Below, one piece after another: positions 1 through 11,819 of a DNA stretch of 64,000 nucleotides (position 1 is the stretch's first letter; each line of letters begins with the position of its first letter). The DNA comes from Phoronis australis (lineage: Eukaryota > Phoronida > Phoronidae). The translations under genes and the position numbers were made by a program. The notes under the pieces were generated by a model. It did not search any database, had not been told where the DNA came from, and saw only the letters and a program-made list of their open reading frames with translations. The DNA is taken from contig NMRA01000058.1 in assembly GCA_002633005.1 (NCBI GenBank), positions 349,585 through 413,584 on the forward strand, written 5' to 3'.

Positions 1-1731
1 TTCGTGTGAGGTGATGGTTTTTCAACCGCATTGGGATATTGAAGTTCCGCTAAAAGAGGTGATATATCACTATAAATTACATTTCGCGCAAGATATAGTG
101 CGTATAACTTGTATAGCCCAATTTTATAATTATTTGTATTACAGACCACCTTTACACCAGAGATGGAGCGTGAATTGGCGCAGCATGTATTCAGGCTTGA
201 AGAAACAATGTTTGGCATTAAGGACATCCGACTTCTTGCTTATCGGCTGGCAGAGAAAAATGGAGTACCACATCGATTCAGTAACAACATGGCTGGAAAG
301 GGTTTATGGGTTTTTATCTCGGCATACTGAGCTTGCCATCCGTACACCACAGGCAACGTCAGCTTTAAGAGCACGTGCGTTCAACAAGGTTATCGTCTCT
401 AAGTTTTTTGATGTCCTTGAGAAACTAATGGATGACTTCAACTTTGCACCTGACCGTGTTTACAACGTGGACGAGACGGGACTCTCCACCGTACAATCCA
501 GGCCTTCGCAAATTATAGCGCTTAAAGGAAAGAAACAAGTCGGAAGCATCACATCGGCGAAACGCTGTCAACTAGTGAAGTTGAAATCTGTATGAGTGCC
601 ACGGGCACATATGTGCCTCCCATGTTTGTTTTTCCGTGCCAGCGAATGAAAATGGAGCTTATGAATGTAGCACCACACGGGTCCATCTACACTTGTCACA
701 AAAGTGGTTAGATACAAACTGAAAGCTTTTTCCAGTGGTTCCAACACTTTGTAACAGTTGTTGGAGCAACGAAAGAAAACCCAGTAATGTTGGTGCTAGA
801 TGGGCACTCGTCACACACGACCAACATAGATCTCATTAACTACGCAAGAGACCATGGTGTGCATATGCTGTGCCTTCCTGCTCACTGCACGCATCGGTTG
901 CAGCCGCTCGATGTATCATTCAGTGAAACCGCTATCCACGTATTACAACCAGGCGATAGAAGTTTGGATGCAAAACAATCCAGGGAGAACAGTAACAACG
1001 TTTCAAGTTGCCAAACTGTTCAACGAGGCATACCTGAAGTCCACGACAGGTCTTATTGCTGCAAATGGTTTCAGGAAAACAGGCATTTATCCAGTCAATC
1101 GCCATGTTTTCCAGGATCATGGTTTTGCACCTTTATTTGTCACTGACAATACTTGCCACCAAGAAGAGGATATTGTCGTTGACTACCAATCTGATGAGCA
1201 AGCACCTGCTGATGCCAGCCTCCAGTCGTCAGAAAACGACGAGAGGTTTAAATGAAACGGCCTATGATTCGTTTGGCAATAAACTCCCAAGAACAAGCCA
1301 TGAAACCAGGTATGTGTCTCCAGCCAACATACTTCAGGTACCGCATGCACAACCATATCGAGGGAAGGTAAAGGGCAAAGGCAAGTGCTCAAGCAGCTCA
1401 GCAACTCTTCTTACTAGCAGTCCGTACAAGAAATCGCTCACTGAAGAAATGGAAGAGCGGAAGAGAAAAGGTGAAGAAAGAAAAGGAATGACTGGTTCGA
1501 AGAAAAAGACATTTTGCATCTATGTGCAAAGCACCAAAAAAGTTAGAAGAGAAGAAAACAGTTGGCGACATCAATGGTGATGAAAGCAATGACCAGGCCT
1601 GCATATTATGCATACATGCGATGATGACGGCTGGATCAAGTGCTCAAGTTACGAAAAATAGGCCCATGACCAATGTGCCGGGGTAGATAGCGAAAACGAA
1701 GATTACGTCTGTTACCTCTGCCTCTAGCGAC
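1..1731 (+). pseudogene. Decayed pogo/Tigger-like DDE transposase with C-terminal zinc-finger tail
   Basis: This is a remnant of a cut-and-paste DNA transposase of the pogo/Tigger (DDE_1) group, sitting in an intron upstream of the ACAP exons. Homology starts near 145. Landmarks in order are an N-terminal helix-turn-helix-like stretch (LAYRLAEKNGVPHRF, about 225-290), GFLSRHTELAIRTPQATS, the first catalytic Asp block YNVDETGL (about 460-485), MSATGTYVPPMFVFP (about 591-640), the second Asp block LVLDGHSSHT (about 790-820) and LPAHCTHRLQPLDVSF (about 870-920). A C-terminal cysteine cluster (CILC to YVCYLCL, about 1600-1728) matches the tail zinc finger of the family. It is broken by frameshifts near 297, 575 and 920 and by an in-frame TAG near 709, so it is inactive. 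The ends of the element are not visible. The family assignment is confident; the exact subfamily is not. Confidence 0.9.
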
Positions 1732-2291
1732 TGTTCGTGGTGGAAAAATTATTGTTAGTTGTTACATTAAATGTAAACTGCCAGTTTCGTCATGTTAAGT
1801 TTTTAAAAGCTAAGAACGCATATTGTATAATGTATGATTTAAAAATAAAGAAGAAAAAGACTTGTTATGAAATTCCGTTGTATAAATCGATGATTACATT
1901 TAATCTGTGTTCATAGTAGCAGGACCGTTTTACCCAACTGCAGTGACCGTCTTAACCGCAAGGTAGGGTAAAACAGCCCAGCACGCCATAAAAAGTCAAA
2001 TCTGTCTTGAGCCAAGAGCAATTTTAATTCTACTAATTACGTTTTTTATAAACTACAAGGTAAGCTTTTGGAACATGATTAATTCATTTTACATACATTG
2101 TATACTTTTCCGGTAATGGATCTTTAAAGTTAAAGGTGCTGTTTTACCCCACTCTCCCCTACATCATTTAAAAGTTAATGCTAGCATAAAAGTATTGGAT
2201 TTTTTTTCTGTAATCAATTTACATAATGCCAATACATTAGCTATTTAGCACTTTTGACTATGTGATTTTTGACATTTCTTGTATTTTACAG

Positions 2292-2402
2292 ACAGGTCTG
2301 CCAGCTGTTGAAGCGAGGTGCTAATCAACATGCAGTTGATGACTGTGGCCTAGATGCATTGACTATTGCTGTCAATGCTGCCAATGCAGACATTGTCACA
2401 TT
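2292..2402 (+). CDS. ACAP2/3-like: ACAP-type ArfGAP, ankyrin-repeat exon (penultimate coding exon)
   Basis: This exon encodes QVCQLLKRGANQHAVDDCG followed by LDALTIAVNAANADIVTL. It matches the last ankyrin repeat of ACAP/centaurin-beta proteins, Arf6 GTPase-activating proteins with BAR, PH, ArfGAP and ankyrin domains that act on endosomal and plasma membranes. The acceptor AG is at 2290-2291 and the donor GT at 2403-2404 (GTAAGG). The exon begins with the last base of a codon and ends after two bases of the Leu codon completed by the next exon, so the splice is in frame with the downstream tail. The BAR, PH, GAP and earlier ankyrin exons lie outside the window to the left. Identity is from recall of the family; the exact paralogue (ACAP2 or ACAP3) cannot be told, and most invertebrates have a single ACAP. 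Confidence 0.9.
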
Positions 2403-3758
2403 GTAAGGCTTTGATTTTACTTGTTGCTTTTTCTGCAAATATGGCTGTATTCATAACTGTTTTATCCGCCACGACTGCTAAATCCAATATCTGGACTTAG
2501 GAAACATAAAATGATCTTTGATCAAATCTTGTGGCTCAGCCCTAAAACGCTGTGATCTAGACTTAGACCCCCCCCCCCAAAGCTTGCAGCAACTTTCTTG
2601 AATAATGTGGCTTTTGGGTAAGTCTGTTTGTGGGCAGCATTTCATAATTACTGTGAAATGAAACAAATTAACATAGTCTCCACCTCTCTCACTATGTGCC
2701 CTCCTATTCAAAACTGACTAGATTCTTTGAGGGGATTAAGATCAGTTCAAAAAGTGTTGACTCCTAAAGAGGGAAAGCTAGGACTACTCTACCAAGTTGC
2801 CGCTATGTTGCAATACACAAGTTTCTCTTTTTTAATGTTGTAGTTAACGGATACTCATGTTTTACCTTTAGATTTTGAGGCAATCTGTCAAATTTAGTAA
2901 CGATCTTGTTAAAGCTGCCTTTGACCCTGGTTATCCGAATAAAAGCAAAAATCAAATTGGATCTTTTACTCTCTTAGTAAAGTCAGGTCTCAGTTGTAAG
3001 ATTCTTTATCGTCAGGATTCCATTTCATTCAAGTCACATTTAATGTTTGTGCACCATTTTCAAATTTGCAATTTTCGAATTGTCCTACCTCAATAAAGAT
3101 TGGAGCATTTTCTTGTGTCGCTGAGGGTTTTGATGTTCTTGTTGGTAACAGAAATAGAATAATATGGTACGGAATATCATGAGAGCGACTTATGAGAGGA
3201 AGGCCCAATTCGATTTTAGTCAGCTAAACAACTTACTGTAAGTGTAAATTGAAAACCCACAAAACTATACCTTCTTTAGGTCTTGGGTTGTTGCAGAAAC
3301 TTATTATGTACACAAATATGTGTAACGATACACAAGAGCAATCATGTCACATTGCCCATGCCTTTTTCTAAACAAATTATGACTTCACAGGGCTTGCTCC
3401 AGATAACATTGCAATATTTGTATAGTGGCCATTGTTGGTAACAAAATTGAAAGAGTTTAACATTAAATAGCAAAAATTTGTCTTTCATCTGCTGCTTACA
3501 ACCAAGAACTGATAAATATAGGAAGGATCTGAACAAGACATAAATCACTGAAGACTGCATTGCTCATGTTGCTTGAAAATCAGACATAGGTAGCTTACAC
3601 ATTGCAGAACTGCATTTATTTCTAACAGCTTAAAGAATTGAGTGAATAATGTATTTGTTCATTAGTATGTGTGAATAGAACTGTTATATATTTTTAGTGT
3701 TTGGTTTCACATTTAGTAGTATGTTCTTGTGTTATAATTTGGCTGTTGTTTTTTGCAG

Positions 3759-3915
3759 GTTACGGCTAGCAAAGTTAAATGAAGAGATGCAAGAAACAGA
3801 AGGTTACTTTGGATTAGGCGATGAGACATTCAGTGAAGTTTTCAGAGATTTTTCTAACATTGCTTCCAATGATCCAGACAAGCTGAAACGTAATGCAAGC
3901 TCATCAGAAATATAA
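3759..3915 (+). CDS. ACAP2/3-like: ACAP-type ArfGAP, terminal coding exon
   Basis: This is the last exon. Spliced to the exon ending at 2402 it reads through LLRLAKLNEEMQETEG and then GDETFSEVFRDFSNIASNDP, ending in NASSSEI and a TAA stop at 3913-3915. In known ACAPs the same tail follows the ankyrin repeats (LLRLARMNEEMRE, then GDETYQDIFRDFSQMAS-type sequence), so order, spacing and phase all fit. The acceptor is TTTTTTGCAG at 3757-3758 and the intron is about 1.36 kb. A candidate poly(A) signal ATTAAA is at 3932-3937. Upstream of the acceptor the open frame continues only by chance. Confidence 0.93.
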
Positions 3916-3931
3916 TATTGCAATATAGAAG

Positions 3932-3937
3932 ATTAAA
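3932..3937 (+). terminator. Candidate poly(A) signal ATTAAA of the ACAP gene
   Basis: ATTAAA lies 17 bases after the ACAP stop codon, the commonest variant of AATAAA. It is placed only by position; it would give a very short 3' UTR, and other signals further on are possible. Confidence 0.4.
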
Positions 3938-4109
3938 TGAAATATATACAGTGGTTAAAATAACACACGATCTCATTTTGTAAAGATTTGAAACTCGGCG
4001 AAAGTGCAATTACAATTCTTTATACCACAATATTAGCCTCGAATGGTAGATACAACCGTGTAATAACCCATAAAATTATCTCACTAGTGAGATAACATTT
4101 TGGCGAGAA

Positions 4110-4178
4110 ACCGAGGCCGGATTCGAACCCGGGCGTCGAGAGTTTCGAGTCGCCAACTTTACCACTACACCACTCAGT
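4110..4178 (-). repeat. tRNA-like sequence (tRNA pseudogene or SINE head)
   Basis: Read on the minus strand it has a box A (TGGTGTAGTGGTAAAG) and a perfect box B (GGGTTCGAATCC) inside a good T-arm, plus a mostly paired seven-base acceptor stem (ACTGAGT with CCTCGGT, one wobble and one mismatch). The anticodon arm does not fold into a standard 5-bp stem with a 7-base loop, so I do not assign an amino acid. A degenerate tRNA-derived repeat is more likely than a working tRNA gene. Confidence 0.5.
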
Positions 4179-4693
4179 GGCTGACATCATCGAACGTGAA
4201 AATAGAATACTTAACTGAGCACGCGCAACAATCGCATGTTCAGCAAAGGGCATTGCACCAACATTTATACGCTATGAAAAATATGACGCATAATTTCCAT
4301 AGAAACGATATTTTAATTCAGTGAAACTTTTCTCTCGTGTTCTCTCACTTGTAAATCACCGATCTCCAGTTTGAATGCGGGTATCGCGTCGTCAGGATCC
4401 TTTGACTTGAGCATTATAGTCAGTTACTAGTGGTAACCTACTTCAGCAGACGATATTTTCCCGGTCGAAGCTTGGCGTTATAAAATGTGTAGTAAGCTAT
4501 AATAGTTGCTAAACCTTAATTTAGAGATTCACTTCATTTTCTATTTTGTTTAATTTTCGAATTGGTTTTAAGTAGAATTATTAGAAAAAAATAGCTCTGC
4601 TTTTCTTAAAAGGTCACGACCTCCAACCCAGTGCCTCTGACATAGAAAGTAGTTACAAAGCCGAGGCGAGTCGAGAAAGGTAGATTGATTCAT

Positions 4694-5816
4694 TATGCGC
4701 CCACATATTTATATGTGGACGCATTATGCCGTCATCTCCGTCCGTCCGTCCGGGCGGTGTCCGTCCGGCGTCCGCTGCTTTATCTCCAAAACCCTTTGAC
4801 ACATGTTCATGAAATTTGGCACATATGTTCCATTCATGAATGGGACGGCATGTGCAAACTTTCGGACGATACGGACTACGCTTACCTTTGTATCTTCAAA
4901 AGTCCTGAACGGATTTTCATGAAATTTGGTATGTAGGCACCTATTAGTCAAATGACGCTATCCTCCCGTTTTCAGATGGATTCAACATAGTTTGCGCCAC
5001 CTAGTGGCAATTTTATTTTTTTACGTTTACCTCTGTATCTTCACAAGTCCTTAACGGATTTTCATAAAAATTTGGTATGTAGGCACCTATTAGTGCGATG
5101 ACGCTATCTTCTCTTTTTTGGATGGATCCGACCTAGTTTGCAACACCCAGTGGCCATTTTTACCGTTTTTGAGTCTGTTTTTTGGCGTCCACCCCTCTAT
5201 CAACCAAATCGCTCTAAGTATGATTGTGAAAATTGGCATGTATGTTCTTACTATGAAGAGGACGGTTGATGCTGAATTCCCATGACTTTGATTACTGTGG
5301 CGCCTCCTAGTGGCAGTTTTTTTTGCGCCCATGGCTTTATCTCGCAAACCGTTGAAGATCTTTACTAAATTTAGCAAGTGTATTTATGTGATGTTGACAA
5401 CAGACGATGACGACTTTAGGATGATTCTGACTACCGGTATGCCTCTGGTGGCAATTTTAATATTTTACATTGACCTCTGTATTTTCATAGGTCTTCAGGT
5501 GTATACTTTGCGTTACTTCGTGACTATGAAGGAAAAGTTCCTAGTAGAAATTTGTTTCTGGCATTCTAATGCTGTGCTAATCTCGTATGTTGGTAAATTT
5601 TTTAATTCTGTTTCTGTGATGCTTTAAGCAACTGATGTATAGGATGTGCTTGTATTACGAAGATCACTCACATTTAGCCTTTCCATTTTGCAAAGTACAA
5701 CATACTACATATATGCCCTCTACTGGCCATTTTATGGTACCAATAAACAACCCTAGAAGGATACCATATACGGTGCAATTGTGGGTGCATTTCAACGCTC
5801 TGCGTTGCTCTTGTTG
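4694..5816 (+). repeat. Long repeat family L1x, copy 1 (CTCF-core-like subunits)
   Basis: This is the shortest of three copies of one element (the others are 20868-23282, reversed, and 34062-35849). The left end has a palindrome (GCGCCCACATATTT then ATGTGGACGC) followed by GCCGTCATCTCCGTCCGTCC. The right end is GGGTGCATTTCAACGCTCTG then CGTTGCTCTTG. The interior is built of related subunits carrying GCGCCACCTAGTGG at 4994-5007 and GCGCCTCCTAGTGG at 5300-5313, with decayed versions near 5144 and 5441. Each subunit also repeats phrases such as TTTTCATAAAATTTGG. No protein is encoded. The termini are unlike each other and I see no clear target duplication, so the mobilising mechanism is unknown. 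Confidence 0.85.
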
Positions 5817-5845
5817 CAATGTTTCTCGTTTATTATGTGGTATAA

Positions 5846-5997
5846 ATAGATTATCACATGTTCTCAGTCGTTATCCCACGTTATCTAGAGCCCGAGTGGA
5901 TTTTTTTGAGAATTATTGCCTAAGGGTGATAATTCTAAAAAAATCCACTCGGGCTCTAGATAAGGGGGATAATGACTGAGAACATGTAATAATCTAT
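5846..5997. mobile_element. Fold-back MITE
   Basis: Two arms of about 70 bases are near-perfect reverse complements, separated by a roughly 10-base spacer (GCCTAAGGGT). The outer ends are ATAGATTATCACATG and CATGTAATAATCTAT; the inner arms include CTAGAGCCCGAGTGGATTTT and its complement. There is no coding capacity. This is a non-autonomous hairpin-forming DNA element. Confidence 0.85.
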
Positions 5998-7243
5998 ATG
6001 TATTAATTCGGGATTTTTTAAAGAATATGGTCATCTGTTTTTGAATAATGTAAACTGTACAATATATAATTATAGTGACTGTATAAAAACAAAAGTTAGA
6101 GTCTATACCCAAAAGCAGATTTTTTAGACTTAGCACATGTGTTTGGTTTGGTGAGATGTAGAAAAATCTTGCCATCTATTATTTCTCTTTTTATGACCTG
6201 TAACTGGGCGTCGAAGTAAACAAGCTTGGGGTCATTGAATGCACAAAATGTGACATTTAGAGTTTGGTTAGGATGCCTATCCATGTGCAAAGAATGACAT
6301 TTTAAATTTTGACGTATAGACTGATTTTTGAAAATCTACTGGTTTTTATAGGCTGCCTCTTCAGGTGTTTTGATTAGTCAAAAATCATCAGGTATTGAAT
6401 TGCACTATTAGTACAGTGTAAAAATTAGGATGGCACCCACCCTCTACGGCTTACTGGATTTTCTTGAATAAGTAATTTGTTTGAACCGTTTGAATGGGAG
6501 AAGTTATTTTAAAGGAATAATTGAAAAAGTAAGCCACGGACCTCCAGCAAACTTTCAAAATATGAAGGTGATATACACTGCACAAACATGATGATTTCTA
6601 GTGAAATCAGCTACGTGAAAATCTTTGAGAATTCCTTAATGTGACATCATTTTAGAATGTCTGATCTTTGCTTTGCTAGTAAACACTTGCTGGTGACAAT
6701 TAGCACTACAATGGATAACCATACAAACCCGACAATTTTTGTTGTCATTAGATAGAGATAAGTTCATCTGCACACTGTGTTTCTAACTACATAGTTTATA
6801 CAAGTCAAGTTTTATTAATTTGTAATGGTCGTCAAGTCGATTTAAGCCTTCAAAAGACTTGTAAAACTTTCACTGAATTTATTGAATGCATCTCCAAAGA
6901 AAGAATTAAACGTTTGTGTATCAAGTGGAAAATTAAGGTCATGTTGGATAATGCCAAACCATTTGCTGAATGTGCTCCCCGAAAATACAATGCCTCACTC
7001 GGTGTTGATTCATTTTAGGTGCAAACAATCCCTTTTTTCAAGGCAAGCCAACACTTAACTGCACGTGCGGCAGGCTACAGTGTAGGCACAGCTCACATGC
7101 TGACCAGGTTGTTTTGGAAAGGAATCATTAGAGCAAGTTAAATGACCCAGTGCAAAACGTTGACATGAGCTTTGAGTAACTAAACACGAAACATAAGTAT
7201 ACCTATGTGTACATTGGAAAATTTGAAATTATCAGTCGCTAAT
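5998..7243. other. No gene seen
   Basis: AT-rich sequence. I see no supported gene, RNA or recognisable repeat; the open frames are short and lack family resemblance. Confidence 0.5.
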
Positions 7244-7390
7244 CAGGGGCGGATCCATTATTTTTATTTAGGGGAGGGGGCAGGGCAGAATATTTGCTAG
7301 GATTCTCTCTGTCGGACATTCGCATTCCCAAACTGCCAAATAGAATCTGGGAGTTTTAGGGGGGCACGGGCCCCCTCTAAATCCGCCACT
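7244..7390. mobile_element. hAT-like MITE
   Basis: It starts CAGGGGCGGATCCATT and ends AAATCCGCCACT, with G-rich and C-rich subterminal tracts that pair (GGGGAGGGGGC with GGGCCCCCTC). GCTAAT occurs immediately before it (7238-7243) and immediately after it (7391-7396), a likely target duplication. The CAGNGGCGGAT terminus is typical of hAT-type non-autonomous elements, although hAT duplications are usually 8 bp. A half-terminus of the same type (CAGTGGCAGATCCAG) is at 63580-63595. Confidence 0.65.
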
Positions 7391-10300
7391 GCTAATTGTG
7401 TTCTGGTAATCAAATTGAAAAGTTTAAATTGAATCGAAAGCAGTTTATTGTTACCCGCTATAAATAGAGGAATTGACTAAAATGACCCTTGGTGGTACAT
7501 TTACCTGATCTAGGCTTTGGCTATCAACTTCAAGTTGGTTCAACAAGTTTTTTGAAATATCCTTTTTATACTGTATTATTAGTCGATGTCACTGAAAATT
7601 CATAGCTTGTCATTGCCAAACCAATGTGAAGATTCGTAACACCGTTGATAAACAATGCACTGTTCTCATGACTGTAATGCTACTGGAACATTTTTCATTG
7701 TATTTACTTTCCACTGAAAGATTTATCACACATGTAGGTGACAGGTTAGTACCTTGTACTTTTTACCTTACAGAACAACTCATGTAGACAATGTCATGTT
7801 CTGCACAGTGCCTTATGTGCTTTTGCCTTATAAACATGTTCACATACTTTACAGCACACCACGTTTACCTGTCAGTCACTAGTTAACTGCAGAGGGGTTT
7901 CAACAACAACGGGGGGGGGGGGGTTGATGATAAATATAAACACACTTAAAAAACTAACAAAATCTCAAATTTAGAAAAATCAAAGCCTTTTCTTCTGTGC
8001 CCTTTTGATTTGAGACCAGCAGTATATTTGGTGGCTTGCTGATTTTTCATTGTTAAGATGGGTTAATCTCAACAAAGAATGGGCTCTTAAGTGCAAAACC
8101 CAATATCAAGAATCAAATAATATGCATTCTCACACGTGTGTACCATAGGCAGCGCAGCACTGAAAAAAGTGTGGGGCTAAAGCCCCCCTGTGGTATAGCG
8201 CCCATAGACCACGGGCAGCGCAGCACTGAAAATAGTGAGGCCTATCTGCGCCGACCATGTGTACGCAGTGCCACTGAACACGCTCTATCCTTTTCATTTA
8301 GATAATAATTATTGAGCTTCATAAGTCAAGCTTCTCTGGCTTGTTATTTCAAGTGTTCTCATTTTTTTCGAAATGTTTCACATACACCGTACTCATTGAG
8401 GTTAACGGCCATATTTGACTTACGGCCACCCCAACATTTCAGATTCCCATGCAACTGGCTTACTTTTGAGTAATTAATAATCAGTTGCAGTGGTACCTTG
8501 AAAGTACCCACTTTTTACTGAAGGAGATGTGAAATGGTTCTTGGGCATATGCCCATTTTAATATAATTTCAGATATTCTGGTGTGCAAAAATGGTGAAGG
8601 TATTAGTGCGAGCAAATTTGATTGTTTGGTTACAATTGTTTTTAAATGCCTGTGCTCGCCTAACGTAATGCATGCTCCGGTTTATGAATTCCCAATTTAA
8701 GCATCCTTGGTGATCGGTATGCACACGAGCACAATTCTGAATATAAATACAGCTTCACCATATAGTGCTGCGGACGTGACCTAAATACTAATAGCAGCAT
8801 TTACTGTAAGGCAAAATGGATTTTGCGTCATATAAAATGTTTTGTTGTTGTTGTATCTGATTTGCTCGAGTTTTGGTATGTTCACATAATTATCAATTTC
8901 ACTTATGTACCATCTGCTAGTTGCAACTTTTTTCTGCATTGTAAATTTGTTTTAATGCAACACGGTCATTTACAACTGCTTGTTCTCTAATAAAGCTCTT
9001 GTGGTGCACAAGCATTGGAAACTAGGTTTTATAATGCTCATAGAATTTTCTTTCATAGAATTGTTTGTAAAACATATTACCATCATCAGTTAAGCAATTA
9101 CTTTGCAGATTGTGTAATTTTCAAAAAAAACTATACTGTACTATACTTTACTGAAATGGTTACTTGGCAGTGTAGTCCAATTGTGGCATTTTTTCAAATT
9201 TTTGTCTGGAGATTTTTGCAGATTTTTCAATGTACAGTTTATTATGAAAACAACTGTGGTTGTGTCGACATGCAATATTCTGTCGTGCCTGAGTAGTTTG
9301 AGGTGCTATTGTCAAAATGGATTTGTACTGATTCTTTCTATGTGATGCCCTACAAATGTGTTTTTAAGTCTTCTATAATACATTTCCATGCAGCAAGTTA
9401 TTTACAAGTCTTCCGTCGTCTTGTTGATGTTATATGAAATTTGTCGTCATTGCAGGTAATTTTTAATATTTCGGTTTAGATCTATCAAAAAGTAGATATT
9501 GGATCTGATGAGTATTAATTGCACCATTGATGTTCCTTAAGAGTTATTGGAAAAGTGAATGCAATTGTCTATTGTTGGTCCCAGACATGAAATATACTGT
9601 TCGTTGTCACAAAATGACCAGTGGTGCTCCTTAATGGATTTTTGTTCTTAGAAATAGGATAAGTGTCTAGTATTTCTGATCAAGGTTATTTTGTTAGTGT
9701 GGTACTTCTATGCTCATTTGCATGAAACAGTCCGTTAGGGACTCAACTAAGTTTCCTAAATCTACTGCATATTTTTGGATTTGTGAAAACATTGACTGCC
9801 CTTTCTTGTATTTTTTACCGGTAGTTTCATTACTAAGTCAAATTTTTACTTTGATACAAATCGAGAGGGAACTCTACGTTCAGTATTATCGAAAATAAGT
9901 AAGGATCTTTTTATGCAACACCCCCAATTTAAGGACTAAGTCCCTATTTATTATCACTGAACTCTGGGCTTAGTCTTTATATTATTAGAAAATGTCATTA
10001 AACAAAGAGGAACTCATAATAAAGATAAATGATGTAATCTTATTGCATCTGTTAGTCCATAAAGACACAAATACGCAAAAAGGACGTAGAAACTTTAGTT
10101 GAGTCCCTATTTGGGACTGTTTCATACAACGAACCACTGATGCCTTTGATGAAAGGTAGATGCATTAGGCAAATCTTACGCTAACAGGATTTACACACAA
10201 GTGAACGGTTACCCTTGAGTGTAGAGTGAAATCCTCGCCACATTAAAGGCTTGATGGCATTGTCACGGATTGAAGTGAGCTAGCCACTCATGGGCTTGGC

Positions 10301-10436
10301 TGAGCGTGTTGGATGAGATAATTACCATCGTAAACCAACGCCCCTGTTTAACATATAAGTTTTGTACTCAAAAAGTTAACCATGAATAAGGCAAACAATC
10401 CAAATGACTGTAAATAGTAGCCGTCTTTGAATTTTT
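7391..10436. other. Gene-poor stretch with a small tandem duplication
   Basis: No supported gene. It contains a G homopolymer run near 7912-7923 and a tandem duplication in which GGCAGCGCAGCACTGAAAA occurs at about 8148 and again 65 bases later at about 8214. The rest is AT-rich single-copy-looking sequence with short chance frames. Confidence 0.5.
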
Positions 10437-10602
10437 AAAATCAATGCATTATAAGAGAAATTTGCAAATACTTAGGTTCTCTTCAGCATCACGGCTAAGC
10501 TACGAGCAATAATTTGTCAGTCAGTTAGAACAGGTTAGTCACAGTCTGGCTTAGGAATTTGGATAACAAAATCTCGGATGTTAGCGTAGGAGTTGTCTCA
10601 TG
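10437..10602 (+). repeat. Dispersed repeat, inverted relative of 40245-40412
   Basis: Phrases such as TGCATTATAAGAGAAATTT, TTCTCTTCAGCATC, GGTTAGTCACAGTCTGGCTT and GAGTTGTCTCATG recur in the same order on the opposite strand at 40245-40412. The two lie about 30 kb apart in inverted orientation. Family unknown. Confidence 0.7.
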
Positions 10603-10808
10603 TGTAGGGGGAGTGTTGGTTATTTCCATCATTGCCACATAGCTTAGACATTACGCTGTAAGCAAAAATAAAAATAACTGATCAGATATTTTTGTTGAAA
10701 ACATTTTAATGCAACACATCACTTCCACTCAAGAACTTAAAGGTAAGTATACACATCAACTTATGTGTAACAAGTATAATCAGAATTACCTGTAACAACA
10801 TGTAGCAA

Positions 10809-10987
10809 TTAAAACAAACTGAAGCCACTGCTGGCATTATCAACATTTGGAGACGTCTCGCCAAAATTAAAACCAAAACTATCAGTTGGTGCTGTCTCAT
10901 CAGATTCATCCCCAAACATGGAAAGCATTCCTGATGGTTGCGTGTTGGAACCCATGAAGTTGAATCCAAAGCTGTTTTCTTGTTCTG
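10809..10987 (-). CDS. Unrecognised FG-motif gene, terminal exon
   Basis: This is the last exon of the minus-strand gene. From the acceptor (TTTTAG, at 10988-10989) it reads AEQENSFGFNFMGSNTQPSG onwards and ends DNASSGFSLF and TAA (10809-10811). It contains two SFGFNF motifs, a single SGFSLF at the C-terminus and an acidic patch (GDESDE), so it looks like a low-complexity, disordered tail with aromatic short linear motifs. The exon starts in phase 1 and joins exactly to the G left by the exon at 11246-11308. FG repeats suggest nuclear-pore or condensate-type binding, but that is inference and I do not recognise the protein. A possible ATTAAA poly(A) signal lies about 100 bases beyond (near 10703). 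Confidence 0.85.
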
Positions 10988-11245
10988 CTAAAACCCAATA
11001 AGATCACTATTAGTAAGACATTTATCATTATCTTTAAATTCCAATCTATTTAGAAAATATACTCGATGTGTTTAAAATTTTCTGTTTTAACTTTGTTCAA
11101 AAGTACAACAAAATAACCCCCAAAAAGGGTTTGAGTAGTTGGAGGGAAATGTGTCGTGAAGCATTTTTGAAAGTTACTATTCAGATGAAGCTCCCTTTAT
11201 CAACCCCTAAGCAGCGGTTGCACACTTCTAGGACGAAATAGTCAC

Positions 11246-11308
11246 CTTCACTGTGGGTGCTGTGTGGACTGGAGGGAAACAACATTTCACCAGTAGAAGG
11301 AGATTTGC
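11246..11308 (-). CDS. Unrecognised FG-motif gene, exon
   Basis: This 63-nt exon is bounded by acceptor TTTATTTCTTAG and donor GTGACT. It encodes GKSPSTGEMLFPSSPHSTHSE; the first codon is completed by the G carried over from 11597-11639 and it passes one base to the final exon. The peptide is rich in Ser, Pro and Thr with SP/TP-like sites, consistent with a phosphorylated linker. Phase agreement on both sides is the main support. Confidence 0.83.
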
Positions 11309-11596
11309 CTAAGAAATAAATGCAGTGTTGAAATGAACCCACAATTGCACCGCAAACAGTAATTTTTAAGGATCTTCTGTAGATCTATGTAATAAAATTT
11401 GACGAAAGTGTCCACTATGATATCAAAAATGGTCAACAGGAATGCTATGGGAATCGGTATGTCAACTGGTGATGCCATCATACATAAGGAATGTTGAGAA
11501 CCAAATGAAGTGTTCTACTTAAAAAGATAGTGCTGCATGTGGTTTAGAATAAATATGTCAAGTCTGGTATGTGCAAATAAACAATTAGTTGCTCAC

Positions 11597-11639
11597 CTTG
11601 ACTTGTTGCATAAAACATACTTGTAGGACTCGATGTCAA
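11597..11639 (-). CDS. Unrecognised FG-motif gene, 43-nt exon
   Basis: It lies between acceptor CTTTTGCAG and donor GTGAGC, and encodes LTSSPTSMFYATSQ plus one base. It enters in phase 0 from the exon at 13518-13595 and leaves in phase 1. It is Ser/Thr-rich with no known domain. Confidence 0.83.
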
Positions 11640-11819
11640 CTGCAAAAGAAACAGAGTGGAATATGTTGTTAAAAAACTGGTGTCTACAGAAATGATGTAA
11701 AATGGCAAAAGCATGTGCAACACTGTAATGACGGAACACTGTGGTGATATGTTAAAATAAGAAGTTCCTGTTTTTTTGTTATTTTTAAAAGTGAGCACTA
11801 ACAAAAATTGATAATAAAA

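Noticed and set aside
1056-1580. 174-codon plus-strand ORF with a Lys/Glu-rich tail
   Set aside because: It overlaps the transposase in another frame; the basic stretch is the decayed linker before the C-terminal Cys cluster.
4110-4178. Functional tRNA gene
   Set aside because: A and B boxes are good, but the anticodon arm does not fold, so a tRNA-derived repeat is more likely.
10706-10969. 87-codon minus-strand ORF MDSTSWVPTRNHQ...
   Set aside because: It is an out-of-frame reading of the terminal FG-motif exon; the splice-consistent frame is different.
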